64,000 bases of DNA from the NCBI RefSeq assembly GCF_002102475.1, contig NZ_MSQD01000008.1, positions 62,001 to 126,000 of the forward strand, read 5' to 3'. A program made the position numbers and the translations under genes. A model generated the notes under the pieces. That model saw only the letters and a list, made by a program, of their open reading frames with translations, had not been told where the DNA came from and made no database searches. Numbering within the stretch: the stretch's first letter is position 1; every line of letters begins with the position of its first letter. This document shows, one piece after another, positions 33,363 through 43,438 of this stretch. Source of the DNA: Thermoanaerobacterium sp. PSU-2. Lineage in GTDB: Bacteria; Bacillota; Thermoanaerobacteria; Thermoanaerobacterales; Thermoanaerobacteraceae.

Positions 33363-33393
33363 ACAAAAAAACACCGGAATGTATTCCAGTGTT
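33363..33393 (-). terminator. Terminator after first maltodextrin importer operon
   Basis: AACACTGGAAT pairs with ATTCCGGTGTT on the minus strand (33383-33393 with 33370-33380, one G-T pair), followed by TTTTTTT. Confidence 0.85.
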
Positions 33394-33418
33394 TACAATT
33401 TGTTCCATGTGTAACATT

Positions 33419-34300
33419 TTATCCTTTTACAGCACCAGCTGCAAGTCCCTGCTGCAAATACCTCTGCAACGCCATAAATATGATTACAAGAGGCAATGAT
33501 GCTATAACAGACGCTGCCGCAAATAATGTCCAATGGGCTGAAAATTGATTTGTAATAAATCTTTGCAGTCCAAGTGCTACAGTATAACTCTCAGGTGATT
33601 TCAGTACAGCACTCGATAATATAAATTCGCTATATGTCCCTATAAAGCTAAACAAAAATATTACAACAAGCATAGGTGCAGTAAGTGGCAATATTATCCT
33701 AATAAATATTTGCCAATATGATGCACCATCAACCAGTGCCGCTTCATCAAGTTCTTTTGGCAATCCATCTATATACCCCTTTAGAAGCCATATATTAAAA
33801 GCACTACCACCTGCAAGCACCAAAACAAATACATATAAATTATCGAGCAAATCTAATTTTGCCAAAATTCCATATATCGCTGGCAAAGACATAAATGTCG
33901 GAAACATCTGTAAAATCAAAAGGGTCATTAATCCATTTTTTCTTCCAACGAATTTCATTCTGCTAAATGCATATGAGGAAGTAGATGTTAAAATAGATTG
34001 TATGATCGCCACACCAAAGCACAAAATCATGCTGTTTTTTATCCATGTTAATAGTTGTGTTTTCTGAAACAAGTCTATATAATTTTGAAAGCTTATTTGC
34101 TTTGGAAAAATCGTACCGGAGAAGAAAGCATCACCTGTCCCTAACGAAGCACCTACAACCCATGCTACAGGGAAAAGAATTATTACAATAAAAATCCAGA
34201 TTATAACTCTGCTAACCCACAAAGTAACTTTCTCATTTGGACGCATTTTTCGATCTTCTTTTAATTTCTTTTTATTCATATTTGCATTAGCTGAATCCAT
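33419..34300 (-). CDS. malG: ABC sugar transporter permease, MalG type (importer 1)
   Basis: Membrane subunit with six predicted helices, about 293 aa. The cytoplasmic EAA loop that contacts the ATPase is DEAALVDGASYWQIF..LPL. The C-terminal LQQGLAAGAVKG is typical of MalG. The start at 34300 has GGAGGTGG; it follows the malF TAG by 4 nt. Forms the channel with the neighbouring MalF for maltodextrin or cyclodextrin uptake; substrate inferred from context. Confidence 0.9.
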   Translation of the reverse strand: MDSANANMNKKKLKEDRKMRPNEKVTLWVSRVIIWIFIVIILFPVAWVVGASLGTGDAFFSGTIFPKQISFQNYIDLFQKTQLLTWIKNSMILCFGVAIIQSILTSTSSYAFSRMKFVGRKNGLMTLLILQMFPTFMSLPAIYGILAKLDLLDNLYVFVLVLAGGSAFNIWLLKGYIDGLPKELDEAALVDGASYWQIFIRIILPLTAPMLVVIFLFSFIGTYSEFILSSAVLKSPESYTVALGLQRFITNQFSAHWTLFAAASVIASLPLVIIFMALQRYLQQGLAAGAVKG

Positions 34301-34304
34301 CAAT

Positions 34305-35225
34305 CTAGTCCACCTCCTCAAATGCATGCGTCATCCTCATATTTACATAGCTTAATGTCCCAATTATCAAAAATATAATTATTGACAATGCTGATGCTAA
34401 ATCGTATCTATTAAATTGCATAGTCATTTTATAAGCCGCACTTACAAGTAAATCTGTAGTACCAGCAAAAGCTGTATCTGTTCTTGGAGGACCTCCACCA
34501 GTTATCAAAAACACAGAACCGAAATTATTAAAATTAAAAGCAAATGATGAGATAATAAGTGGCAGCGCCGATGACATAAGCATAGGAAGTGTTATAAGTC
34601 TTAACTTTTGAAACCAAGTAGCACCATCCAAATCTGCTACTTCATATAATTCTGGTGGTATAGCTTGTAATCCACCCAAAGATGCATTCATCATAAAGGG
34701 ATATCCCATCCACGCACTGGCAATTATTATTCCCACTCTTGCCCAGAACGGATCAGTAAGCCAAGGAATTTTTGAAATATGCAAGTAACTTAACAAAGTA
34801 TTTATTCCACCATAATCTTGATTATACAGGCCCTGCCAAGCTAATATTGCAATTGTTGATGGCAATGCCCAGGGAATTATAAGTATGGCTCTATAAATAT
34901 TCGTTTCCCACATATTTTTGTTGTTGAGTAAAACCGCTAAAAATAAACCTATGACATAATTAGCCAATGTTGCTATCGCTGCAAAAACCACCGTCCATAA
35001 AAGCACTGGTAAAAAAACCGTTCTTAACGGTCCATTGATAATATCTATAAAGTTTTTAAATCCTACAAACTGATATTGTTTAAAATGATTTAAGCTGAAG
35101 TTAGTAAACGCAATATATATAGTATATGCAATAGGTAAGAAACTTAATACCGTCATTGATAATATTGCAGGTGACAAAAACGCATAAGGTGTCAATTTGT
35201 CCCGAATTTTTGTTCCTGTCTTCAT
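34305..35225 (-). CDS. malF: ABC sugar transporter permease, MalF type (importer 1)
   Basis: 306-aa permease with six to seven predicted helices and an EAA loop at PPELYEVADLDGATWFQKLR. The N-terminus (KLTPYAFLSPAILSMTVLSF) is the usual first helix of the family. The ATG at 35225 has GAGGAGG upstream. It follows malE after a hairpin, so permeases are probably made at lower levels than the binding protein. Confidence 0.9.
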   Translation of the reverse strand: MKTGTKIRDKLTPYAFLSPAILSMTVLSFLPIAYTIYIAFTNFSLNHFKQYQFVGFKNFIDIINGPLRTVFLPVLLWTVVFAAIATLANYVIGLFLAVLLNNKNMWETNIYRAILIIPWALPSTIAILAWQGLYNQDYGGINTLLSYLHISKIPWLTDPFWARVGIIIASAWMGYPFMMNASLGGLQAIPPELYEVADLDGATWFQKLRLITLPMLMSSALPLIISSFAFNFNNFGSVFLITGGGPPRTDTAFAGTTDLLVSAAYKMTMQFNRYDLASALSIIIFLIIGTLSYVNMRMTHAFEEVD

Positions 35226-35251
35226 AAAATGTCCTCCTCTAAAATAATTGG

Positions 35252-35272
35252 AAAGGGGCACTTAGCCCCTTT
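35252..35272 (-). terminator. Stem-loop between malE and malF of importer 1
   Basis: AAAGGGGC (35252-35259) pairs with GCCCCTTT (35265-35272) with a 5-nt loop. No long T run follows on the minus strand (CCAATTATTTT), so it more likely stabilises the malE mRNA or partly terminates. Confidence 0.6.
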
Positions 35273-35274
35273 AT

Positions 35275-36537
35275 TTATTGCTGAGTAGCAATACCCTGCT
35301 TTATCTGATTGACCATATCATCTGCGGCCTTATCAGGAGTAGCCTTACCTGATGTTACAAGCTGCAGTGCATTACCAGCCGGTGTCCAAACTGCTGTCAT
35401 AGCAGGAATGTTTGGCATAGGAATAGCATTCTTAGCTTGTTCAGCAAATGCATTTAAAATATCATTGTTTTTAACCTCATCATTGTTTAACACAGAATTG
35501 AGAACTGGGATTCTATTACCTGTTTCAAAAAGAGGCAATGCTGTGTTTTGAGCAAGATATTTTAATAAATCCCACGCTTCTTGTTGATGTTTAGAATTAG
35601 CGCTTACAAAAGCTGCCTGTACACCAGCAAATGAAGGCATCGGCTTTCCATCGACTGTCGGCAATGGAGCTACTTTAAAAGGAACATTTGCTTTCTTAAA
35701 CCCATCAACATCCCATGGACCACTTATATAAAGTCCTATCTTTCCGTTTTGGAAATTGCCTTTAGCTATATCGCCTTTAATATCGGCAGTCATAAACTTA
35801 TAAGTTTTTACAAAATCCCTTATCAAAGACAAACCTTTTTTCGCACCATCATTATTCAACCCTATATCATTTGGATCGAGAGCTCCTCCATTATTTTTAA
35901 ATACATAACCACCATAAGCAGCCATAAATGCAAAGCTGTAGTAGAAATTATTTATATCATACTGGAATCCAACTTGCTGTCCAAGCTTAATCAAGTCGTC
36001 AAGTGTAGCTGGAGGAGTTTGAACTTTGCTTGTATTGTAGAAAAGTCCGTATGTCTCCATTGATAATGGTATTGCGTACATTTTTCCATCATATGAAACT
36101 GCATCTATGCTCATCGGGACATAATCAGATTTATTAATGACTCCGTCAGGTACTTCCGCTAAAAGTCCAGCCTTTTGGAATGTTCCAAGATTATCATGGG
36201 GCAATCCAAACATAATATCTGGCCCTTTACCGCTCTGAGCTGCCGTAGAAAATGCCTGGAAATCACTCTGATCAGCCAATACTTTTACTTTATTGCCTGT
36301 CTCTTGAGCCCATTTGTTAGCGATTTCTTGTACCTTAGCTATTTCAGGATCTGTCAAATGTGACCATATTGTTAATTCAACTGGCTCCTTTTTTTGCTGC
36401 GTTTGAGCAGTGTTATTAGAACTATTATCTGAAGACTTTGATTCATTTGTCTTGCTGCTACCACAGCCGGTTAAAACAACTGATAATAGCAATACCATGG
36501 CAGTAAGTATTGCAAAAATTTTTGTGTACTTTTTCAT
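35275..36537 (-). CDS. malE: Maltodextrin/cyclodextrin-binding lipoprotein, MalE type (importer 1)
   Basis: Solute-binding protein of cluster SBP_bac_1, 420 aa. The lipoprotein signal is MKKYTKIFAILTAMVLLL ending LTGC, then a Ser/Asn-rich linker and the two-lobe domain starting VELTIWSHLTDPEIAKV. It catches oligosaccharides outside the membrane. The ATG at 36537 has GAGGAGG. The promoter is about 370 nt upstream, giving an exceptionally long leader with two operators. Confidence 0.9.
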   Translation of the reverse strand: MKKYTKIFAILTAMVLLLSVVLTGCGSSKTNESKSSDNSSNNTAQTQQKKEPVELTIWSHLTDPEIAKVQEIANKWAQETGNKVKVLADQSDFQAFSTAAQSGKGPDIMFGLPHDNLGTFQKAGLLAEVPDGVINKSDYVPMSIDAVSYDGKMYAIPLSMETYGLFYNTSKVQTPPATLDDLIKLGQQVGFQYDINNFYYSFAFMAAYGGYVFKNNGGALDPNDIGLNNDGAKKGLSLIRDFVKTYKFMTADIKGDIAKGNFQNGKIGLYISGPWDVDGFKKANVPFKVAPLPTVDGKPMPSFAGVQAAFVSANSKHQQEAWDLLKYLAQNTALPLFETGNRIPVLNSVLNNDEVKNNDILNAFAEQAKNAIPMPNIPAMTAVWTPAGNALQLVTSGKATPDKAADDMVNQIKQGIATQQ

Positions 36538-36571
36538 GTAAATCCTCCTCACAAAATAAAATTTTATGATT

Positions 36572-36590
36572 TTTTGGGTATACCCCAAAA
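36572..36590 (-). promoter_or_regulatory. Hairpin in the malE leader, about 35 nt before the start
   Basis: TTTTGGG (36572-36578) pairs with CCCAAAA (36584-36590). It lies just upstream of the malE ribosome site inside the long 5' leader. Confidence 0.45.
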
Positions 36591-36808
36591 TTTTACTTCA
36601 AACTTCAATATAAGCTTTTATTACAATGTTTACATGTGTAGTTATTGCATATCTGTCACTGCTTTACATAGATTTTCTACATATCAGTTCTACAACCAAA
36701 TAAAACGACAACACACTCTATCTTTCTTCAACATAATGACAAATTGATGTACATTAACTAAAAATGCTGCAGACAAACTTCACAATCATAATCTTTTACT
36801 AACATCAT

Positions 36809-36814
36809 CTCCTT
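36809..36814 (-). promoter_or_regulatory. Orphan Shine-Dalgarno sequence in the malE leader
   Basis: AAGGAG on the minus strand, some 270 nt upstream of malE. ATGATG follows at once and would open a 16-codon frame, but the spacing is too short for normal initiation. See the finding on orphan ribosome sites. Confidence 0.4.
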
Positions 36815-36835
36815 AGTGATTACTATTTAATTACA

Positions 36836-36847
36836 GCAATCGCTTTC
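36836..36847. promoter_or_regulatory. Starch-type operator, secondary site in malE leader
   Basis: GCAATCGCTTTC, about +65 relative to the predicted malE start of transcription and 54 nt from the main site. Confidence 0.55.
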
Positions 36848-36889
36848 TTTAACACTATTTTTAAAAGCGCCTAACTGCAAATAAAATTT

Positions 36890-36945
36890 GCAATCGCTTG
36901 CGCCACCTTTAATATAATTGTATCTCCAGATTCAAATATTGTCAA
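36890..36945 (-). promoter_or_regulatory. malE (importer 1) promoter and main operator
   Basis: Minus-strand TTGACA (36940-36945), 17 nt, TACAAT (36917-36922): near-consensus sigma-A promoter. The palindrome GCAATCGCTTGC (36890-36901) begins about 10 nt after the expected transcription start, where a bound repressor would block elongation or clearance. Confidence 0.8.
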
Positions 36946-37112
36946 TATACTTTTTATAAAAATTATTATTTTTGTTTATTACAAAAGTTACTTAACATTT
37001 CAATCAATGCTATTATATAATTGTTTTTAAATTTTTGCAATTACAATTTTTATTAAATTTCATTAAATATAAACAAAGCGATGTTAATTTCAAACTATTC
37101 TATATATTCCAT

Positions 37113-37160
37113 TTGCAATTTTATGTATTAATGTTATAATATTATTATGCAATCGTTTGT
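37113..37160 (+). promoter_or_regulatory. Chemoreceptor promoter and operator
   Basis: TTGCAA (37113-37118), 16 nt, TATAAT (37135-37140), then GCAATCGTTTGT (37149-37160) over the expected transcription start. Divergent from importer 1 and sharing its operator type. Confidence 0.75.
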
Positions 37161-37195
37161 GTTCTTTGCTTATTTAACTTAGAGGAGGAATAATT

Positions 37196-39289
37196 ATGAA
37201 CAAAAAATTGTTAACACCTCAAACCACTCGTAAGCAAAAACCAGCTTTAATCAAACCAAATTTACAAAAACTTGTAATAAACAACAAAAGCATTTTTACT
37301 AAGTTAATGGTTTTTATTGCTTTAATTATAATTTTGCCACTTACATTTACAGGTTATATGTCTGCAAACAAATCTACTCAAATTCTAAAAGCTCGCATCG
37401 ACGTTTCTAACAAGGATACTCTTGGGCTTATAAATAATTATGTAAATCTTTTTAAAAATGATGTAGAAACTCAGCTTACCATTCTATCTGATAACAGTCA
37501 ATTATTAAGTTACGGCAAAACAGATTTTACAACAGATAAGCAAAATCTTCAAGACTTATTTACCAATATTTTAAATGCAAAAAACAGTAAAATATCAATA
37601 ATCTATTTTGCAACACCTGACAAAAAAATGATTCAATCACCAGATTTACCTCTTGATTCAAATTATGACCCAACCGCACAAAAATGGTACAAAGATGCAA
37701 TAGAAAATCCTGACTCAATAATATGGACAGGGCCCTACAGCAATAATGGTACAAACAGTGCAGTTTTTACTGTATCAAAAGCTATTAAAAGCTCATTAAC
37801 ATCTGCCGCCTCTGATGTAATAGGTGTTTTAGCCTTTGATATTAACCTTGATTCCCTTTCTAATATGATTTCATCAATTGCGATAGGTAAAACTGGAAAT
37901 GTATATATTTTATCAAAAGACGGTATTATATTAGCAAGTAAAGATAAAAATAGCCTTTTCACATATATAACCAAAAGAGATTATGGCAAAAAGATGATTT
38001 CTTTAAATGATACCACTTTTCAATATACTGATAACGGAATAGTAAAATTTGCAACGATAAAAAATCTCAGCAACTTCGGTTGGAAAGCAGTTATTGATAT
38101 GAATTCTTCAGAACTCAATGATAGTGTGTCACAAATAAAATACAATATAATTTTATTTAGCTTAATATGCCTCCTGATAGGGCTTCTAATAGCATATTTC
38201 TTCTCAAAAGGCATTACATCTAATATAAAGAAGATCATGCAAACCATGAATGAAGCTTCAGAAGGAAACATAACTCAAAAAATAAATATAAAAGCAAAAG
38301 ATGAAATTGGATTACTTGCAAATGGTTTTAATGAAATGATTGATGGCATTAAAAATCTCATAATAGAAGTATTTAATGCCGCAAACAATGTTAATTTATA
38401 TTCCGAAAAATTGACTTCTTCATCAAAAAAAGCAGAATTAATAACAAACGAAGTAGCTATTGCAATGAAAGAAATTGCAGAAGGAGCTCAAGAACAAGCT
38501 AAAGATGCTGAAAATAGTGCAGCACTTACAGATGAATTAAGTAAACATGTAGATATTGCAATTAAAAATTCAGAAAACATAAATAATGAAACAAACAATG
38601 TAATTTACGCTACTAATCAAGGAATCGAAAATATAAAAGATTTAAGTGAGAAATCTAAATTAACTGATTTAATGCAAAATAAAGTAAAAGAATCGACTTC
38701 ATACTTAAAGAAAAAATCAATAGAAATTGGCAATATCGTAGAAACAATAACTTCAATTGCAGATCAAACTAATCTTCTATCACTAAATGCTGCTATAGAG
38801 GCAGCAAGAGCAGGTGAAAGCGGCAAAGGATTTGCTGTTGTTGCTGATGAAGTCAGAAAACTCGCAAGTCAGTCATCGAAAGCAGCTAATACTATAGAAC
38901 AGATAATAAGAGAGATACAAACTAACATAGATACAACATATAAAATTGTTGAAGATACTACCTCATCAATAGAAGAACAAAATAAAGCATTGGACAAAAC
39001 AATACATACTTTCTATGATATTCAGTCAGCTGTAGATTGTATTGTCAGTGAACTAAAAAGATTAAATGATTCGATGGAGAGGATATCGCAAAGTAAAACT
39101 AATATGATAACATCTATTGAAAATATAGCATCTGTAACTGAAGAAACGGCAGCATCTACTGAAGAAATCTCTTCATCTGCTGAAACTCAAAAAGAAGCGA
39201 TAGATGAAATATCAAAATATGCAAGAGATTTAAATGCTATTGCTAACACATTAATGGCTGCTGTTAACAAATTTAAGATAAGTAAATAA
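37196..39289 (+). CDS. Methyl-accepting chemotaxis protein (Cache-HAMP-signal domain)
   Basis: Transmembrane chemoreceptor of 697 aa. Membrane helices lie at ~42-62 ([20 protein letters not shown]) and ~318-338, enclosing an extracellular dCache-like sensor domain of about 250 residues. A HAMP domain follows (~340-390), then the signalling hairpin with [20 protein letters not shown] and [17 protein letters not shown] that binds CheA/CheW. No CheR-tethering pentapeptide at the end. It shares an operator type with importer 1 and CGTase, so it probably senses starch breakdown products; ligand inferred only. Confidence 0.92.
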   Translation: MNKKLLTPQTTRKQKPALIKPNLQKLVINNKSIFTKLMVFIALIIILPLTFTGYMSANKSTQILKARIDVSNKDTLGLINNYVNLFKNDVETQLTILSDNSQLLSYGKTDFTTDKQNLQDLFTNILNAKNSKISIIYFATPDKKMIQSPDLPLDSNYDPTAQKWYKDAIENPDSIIWTGPYSNNGTNSAVFTVSKAIKSSLTSAASDVIGVLAFDINLDSLSNMISSIAIGKTGNVYILSKDGIILASKDKNSLFTYITKRDYGKKMISLNDTTFQYTDNGIVKFATIKNLSNFGWKAVIDMNSSELNDSVSQIKYNIILFSLICLLIGLLIAYFFSKGITSNIKKIMQTMNEASEGNITQKINIKAKDEIGLLANGFNEMIDGIKNLIIEVFNAANNVNLYSEKLTSSSKKAELITNEVAIAMKEIAEGAQEQAKDAENSAALTDELSKHVDIAIKNSENINNETNNVIYATNQGIENIKDLSEKSKLTDLMQNKVKESTSYLKKKSIEIGNIVETITSIADQTNLLSLNAAIEAARAGESGKGFAVVADEVRKLASQSSKAANTIEQIIREIQTNIDTTYKIVEDTTSSIEEQNKALDKTIHTFYDIQSAVDCIVSELKRLNDSMERISQSKTNMITSIENIASVTEETAASTEEISSSAETQKEAIDEISKYARDLNAIANTLMAAVNKFKISK

Positions 39290-39303
39290 ATTAAGAATAA
39301 ATT

Positions 39304-39343
39304 AAGGGTCAAGAAATCAGAACGATTAGATCTCTTGACCCTT
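39304..39343. terminator. Bidirectional terminator between chemoreceptor and CGTase genes
   Basis: AAGGGTCAAGA (39304-39314) pairs perfectly with TCTTGACCCTT (39333-39343), followed by ATTATTTT. It lies between convergent stops. Confidence 0.85.
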
Positions 39344-39354
39344 ATTATTTTAAT

Positions 39355-41487
39355 CTACTGTTGCCAATTTACAATTACAGTGCCTGTACCAGATGATGGA
39401 ACTGTATAAGTATGGTTACTACCACCTTCCCATGTTATCGTATTGCCATTTTTCTTTATAAACTTAAATTGTATTGTTGTGCCCGCTGGAACACTTACGT
39501 CATAATACCATGTAGGATACTGATATACTACCTGATTAAACATTGGTCCGATTGCTTTTGACGTATCCCAGTTTCCCAGCTCAGCCACATTACCAGTAAG
39601 ATAAACATTCTCTCCATACACTGTACTTGCATTATTTACAACAAATCTAACACATACCTGATTACCCGTAAGAATGTTAATATTATTATAAGTATTGCTT
39701 GTAGTACCACTTGAAGTTTTTAATGATACATTATATTTACCAGGTGTCACCGAAGGAATTTTTACTTTTACCTCTGTATCATTCCAAGAGACAATAGTAC
39801 CAGCCGTTGAACCAAACAAAATTTGTCCGGCTGTCGTACCAAATCCCCTTCCATCTATTGTTATAGTTTGTCCTGCTTTTGTCATTGTTGGTCCAACATG
39901 TCCTATCAACGGAGAATTACTTGAACTTACATACTGCCATACTGCAACTTCACCGGCACCAAGTGTAAATGGTGTTACAGAGCCATCACTTGCGACAGAA
40001 ATACTATTACCATTCAAAAGTCCGCCAAGAACATCCGTATAAGTACCAGCAGGAAGCGCTGTATACAACCCTGTTATATTATAACTTGTTGAGAGGTTTC
40101 TATTTATAGCAACAAGGGCAACATTATTTCCAAATTTTCTTTCGTATATATAAACATCATTGTTTATCCAACGTTGCTGAGTAGTACCATAAGCAATTGC
40201 AGGATTGGATTTACGCAAAGGAGCAAGTTTTTTAATTACATTATATGCTGTAGTTGACGTATTAAATGACGTCATCATAGCTCTATTATAAGGGTCTCCG
40301 TTGCCTGTCATGTACTGTTCTGTTCCATAATATATAGCAGGTACTCCTCGTGAGGTCAATGTAAATGCTAATGCTTGTTCAACTGGACGAGTAGAACCGC
40401 CATTATAGAATCTATCCATATCATGATTATCAATAAAAGTAACCATATCATTTATAAAATTATAATCAGATGCAGTTGATTGAATCATCGAATCAAGTCC
40501 ATACATAGTATCTGTATTATCCCTAAATACCTGCCTCACTTTTTGAGAAAACCTAAAGTCCAAAAGACTCATACCGCTTTCATTTGCAAAGTATGTGTTA
40601 TTCGCATCAACTTCATTCGTTCCAAGAAACCACTCTCCAAATGTAAATACAGGCCTATAGCTCAATATGCTATCCATAAAATTTTTCTGCCATCCAAATG
40701 GCATATGTTTTACAGCATCTAAACGTATACCGTCTATTCCCATATCAAGCCACACCTTAATTGCTGATTTTAAGTATGAATCGATTGTACTATTCTGTTG
40801 ATTTAAATCTGCTAAATCAAATAAGTTGCGATAAATACCATCTTCATAAGATGAAAAATCTGTTCCTCCATAATGATGAAAATATCCGTTTGTATCGTTT
40901 GTATACCCACCAAGCAATGTTCCATTGTCGTATAGCTTTCCATTTTCAGCATAAGTAGGATCTGTTTCAGATGCAGGTGAAGTATGATTTGGTGCAAAAT
41001 CAATAATTACTTTTATGTTATGGGCATGAGCTGTATTGATCAAATTTTGAAAATCAGTAAAGCTTCCAAAGTATGGATTTGTTTTCTTAAAATCACGAGC
41101 CCAATAGCCATGGTACGATGTACTCCCACCAAAAGTTGAATCAGGTAAGACTGCATAAATATTTTCTACAGGTTGAGATATCCAAATTGCTGTTACACCC
41201 ATGCCTGTTAGATATCCATCATTTATCTTGTTGATAATACCCTGCCAGTCTCCGCCAAAGTACTTTTTTAAACTTGTATGTGTTGGATCATACAAGTCAC
41301 CAGTTGGATTATTACTGGTATTTCCATCAACAAATCTATCAGTAACAATCTGATAAATTACATCTGTCGAGTAATTGACAACATTGCTTACTGCAGTATC
41401 AGAAGCCGCTTGTATTGGTGCTGTTAATCCAAAAACAAGTGTAAGTGAAAGCATCAGCACCAATATTAATTTAAACGTTTTTTTCAT
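39355..41487 (-). CDS. amyA: Cyclodextrin glucanotransferase (CGTase), secreted
   Basis: Extracellular enzyme that turns starch into cyclodextrins. A Sec signal ends at IQAAS (~27). Domains: A/B GH13 barrel starting [14 protein letters not shown], with nucleophile Asp in GIRLDAVKH, acid Glu in FTFGEWF and Asp in [10 protein letters not shown]; domain C; an IPT/TIG domain D ([16 protein letters not shown]); and a C-terminal CBM20 starch-binding domain E. 710 aa, the length I recall for the T. thermosulfurigenes enzyme. AAAAGGAGGG precedes the ATG. It has its own operator-bearing promoter, and no terminator separates it from importer 2 upstream. Confidence 0.95.
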   Translation of the reverse strand: MKKTFKLILVLMLSLTLVFGLTAPIQAASDTAVSNVVNYSTDVIYQIVTDRFVDGNTSNNPTGDLYDPTHTSLKKYFGGDWQGIINKINDGYLTGMGVTAIWISQPVENIYAVLPDSTFGGSTSYHGYWARDFKKTNPYFGSFTDFQNLINTAHAHNIKVIIDFAPNHTSPASETDPTYAENGKLYDNGTLLGGYTNDTNGYFHHYGGTDFSSYEDGIYRNLFDLADLNQQNSTIDSYLKSAIKVWLDMGIDGIRLDAVKHMPFGWQKNFMDSILSYRPVFTFGEWFLGTNEVDANNTYFANESGMSLLDFRFSQKVRQVFRDNTDTMYGLDSMIQSTASDYNFINDMVTFIDNHDMDRFYNGGSTRPVEQALAFTLTSRGVPAIYYGTEQYMTGNGDPYNRAMMTSFNTSTTAYNVIKKLAPLRKSNPAIAYGTTQQRWINNDVYIYERKFGNNVALVAINRNLSTSYNITGLYTALPAGTYTDVLGGLLNGNSISVASDGSVTPFTLGAGEVAVWQYVSSSNSPLIGHVGPTMTKAGQTITIDGRGFGTTAGQILFGSTAGTIVSWNDTEVKVKIPSVTPGKYNVSLKTSSGTTSNTYNNINILTGNQVCVRFVVNNASTVYGENVYLTGNVAELGNWDTSKAIGPMFNQVVYQYPTWYYDVSVPAGTTIQFKFIKKNGNTITWEGGSNHTYTVPSSGTGTVIVNWQQ

Positions 41488-41550
41488 GTAAGACCCTCCT
41501 TTTAATTATTTTTTTGATTAGCGAGTTGTTTAATAATTTATTGGTTTTCA

Positions 41551-41614
41551 ATCACTCCTTTCTGTTATATAAAAGCAATCGATATTAATGTCAAAATACT
41601 TTTATATCGATTGC
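41551..41614 (-). promoter_or_regulatory. CGTase promoter with two operators and a 5'-end ribosome-site-like sequence
   Basis: Minus-strand TTGACA (41589-41594), 17 nt, TATATA (41566-41571). One operator, GCAATCGATATT (41575-41586), fills the spacer; a second inverted copy (41603-41614) lies upstream, centres 28 nt apart. AGAAAGGAGTGAT (41551-41563) covers the expected 5' end of the mRNA, 70 nt before the true start codon. Confidence 0.75.
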
Positions 41615-41663
41615 ATATCGTCTATAATTTTAAATTAACTTGTTTTAAATACAAATATTCATC

Positions 41664-42488
41664 TTACTGTTTAACAGCACCAGCTATTATAGCTGTGACT
41701 AACTTTCTCTGCGCCAAGAAGTAGAAAATTACAACGGGTAAAATTGCTATAGTTAGTCCTGCCATACCTAGATTCCATTGCTTTGTGTATTGACTAAAGA
41801 AGTAAAAAATCATTAGTGGAAGTGTCCTGGAACCAACTTTGTTTATGACTAAAGATGGCAATAAGTAGTCATTCCATATCCACATGATATCCAATACAGC
41901 CAAAGTAATTGTAGTAGGATTTAATAAGGGCAATATGATATTCCAGTAAATTCTAAATCTGCTACAACCATCTATTAAAGCTGCTTCATCTAAAGATGTC
42001 GGTATTCCTTTTAATGCACCATAGTATAAAAACACGCCTAAACTTGATCCAAATCCCAAGTACATGAATACAAGCCCTGACCTTGTAAGAAAATGAAATT
42101 TGCCAAATTCCGCTACCAAAGGAATCATGACAGATTGAAACGGAATCAGCATAGCCACTGTAAAAATCATATATATAATCACACTGCTTTTTCTTTTTAC
42201 CCTTTGAAGTGCATAAGCCGTCATAGAGGAAAATATTGCGATAATCAAAATGCTAAAAACAGTTATTATTAATGTATTGGAAAATGCTTCACTCAAATTT
42301 AAATTTGCGGCTGCTGTTTTATAATTATCCAGCATCAGACTCTTCGGAAGTGACAATGTGTTTGTAAATAGCTCTAATTTTGTCTTGAAAGAATTAACAA
42401 GTATTATATAAAAAGGAGATATCCATATCAATGAAAGTACAATTCCTAAGAATGTCAATAAATATTTTTGAACATGAACTTTTTTCAT
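41664..42488 (-). CDS. amyC: ABC sugar transporter permease, MalG type (importer 2)
   Basis: 274-aa permease with six predicted helices and the EAA loop DEAALIDGCSRFRIYWNIILPL; it ends AIIAGAVKQ. Its ATG shares a base with the malF2 stop (TGATG), so translation is coupled. In T. thermosulfurigenes two permease genes, amyD and amyC, are described in this position next to amyA and amyB; the symbol is given on that basis, from memory. Confidence 0.88.
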   Translation of the reverse strand: MKKVHVQKYLLTFLGIVLSLIWISPFYIILVNSFKTKLELFTNTLSLPKSLMLDNYKTAAANLNLSEAFSNTLIITVFSILIIAIFSSMTAYALQRVKRKSSVIIYMIFTVAMLIPFQSVMIPLVAEFGKFHFLTRSGLVFMYLGFGSSLGVFLYYGALKGIPTSLDEAALIDGCSRFRIYWNIILPLLNPTTITLAVLDIMWIWNDYLLPSLVINKVGSRTLPLMIFYFFSQYTKQWNLGMAGLTIAILPVVIFYFLAQRKLVTAIIAGAVKQ

Positions 42489-43366
42489 CACATCTCAACC
42501 TCTCTTTTCTGTGTCAAGTAAACTTGGATGATAGAAATAACAGCTATTATTAAGAACATTATTACTGCTTTTGCCTGTCCTACAGCCATCTCTTGAGCTG
42601 AAAAAGCTGTTTGATATATATTAAGTGTTATCATTTGTGTGGTATTGCCCGGCGCTCCAGCAGTTAATGATAAGTTTTGATCAAACAGTTTAAATGAATT
42701 TGAAAGCGTAATAAATAAACTCACTGTAAAAGCTGGCGCTATAAGTGGAAATACAACATTCCTAAATTGTTGCCATGAATTTGCACCATCAATCTTTGAA
42801 GCTTCTATTAAATCAGTAGGAATGCTTTCAATATATGCTATATAAATCACCATGACATAACCTATCATTTGCCATGATGTGACAATCACAAGACCCCAAA
42901 AGCCAGTATTAGTTGTTGATAACCAGCCTCCAAGCCATCCAATATGTGTAGCATCTGAAATTGTTTGAAACACATCCACAAAAATGAAATTCCATATAAA
43001 TCCTAATATAAGTCCACCTATTAAATTAGGCAAGTAAAATGCTGTGCGCATGAAATTTCTGGCAAATATTTTTCTCGTGACAAGCATGGCAAGGCTTAAG
43101 CCTACCACATTTATAATCACGATACATGCAACAGCAAATTTAGCTGTAAAAAATATTGAATTCCAAAACTCAGCATCATCTTTAAGTGTCATGAAATTTT
43201 TCAATCCAATAAATACTGGTTGATTTATTCCATTCCAATCTGTAAATGAATAATATATTCCTATAATAAATGGTATTAATACGACAATAATAAGTGACAA
43301 TAGTGTTGGGGCTATAAAAAGCCAATACCAAATACCGTTTTTAAAAAATTTCGCTTTTTTTGCCAT
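42488..43366 (-). CDS. amyD: ABC sugar transporter permease, MalF type (importer 2)
   Basis: 292-aa permease; first helix WYWLFIAPTLLSLIIVVLIP, EAA loop at PTDLIEASKIDGANSWQQF. The ATG at 43366 has GGAAGG; the longer reading back to 43426 would run through the malE-malF hairpin. Partner of the MalG-type permease immediately downstream. Confidence 0.88.
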   Translation of the reverse strand: MAKKAKFFKNGIWYWLFIAPTLLSLIIVVLIPFIIGIYYSFTDWNGINQPVFIGLKNFMTLKDDAEFWNSIFFTAKFAVACIVIINVVGLSLAMLVTRKIFARNFMRTAFYLPNLIGGLILGFIWNFIFVDVFQTISDATHIGWLGGWLSTTNTGFWGLVIVTSWQMIGYVMVIYIAYIESIPTDLIEASKIDGANSWQQFRNVVFPLIAPAFTVSLFITLSNSFKLFDQNLSLTAGAPGNTTQMITLNIYQTAFSAQEMAVGQAKAVIMFLIIAVISIIQVYLTQKREVEM

Positions 43367-43398
43367 TGTATTACCTTCCTTCTTGTTCATATTTGTAA

Positions 43399-43427
43399 AG
43401 TGGGAGAATACAATATACTCTCCCACT
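43399..43427 (-). terminator. Stem-loop between malE and malF of importer 2
   Basis: AGTGGGAGA (43399-43407) pairs perfectly with TCTCCCACT (43419-43427). It lacks a clear T run, like the stem-loop at the same place in importer 1, and probably protects the malE mRNA. Confidence 0.6.
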
Positions 43428-43438
43428 ACAATCTTTAA

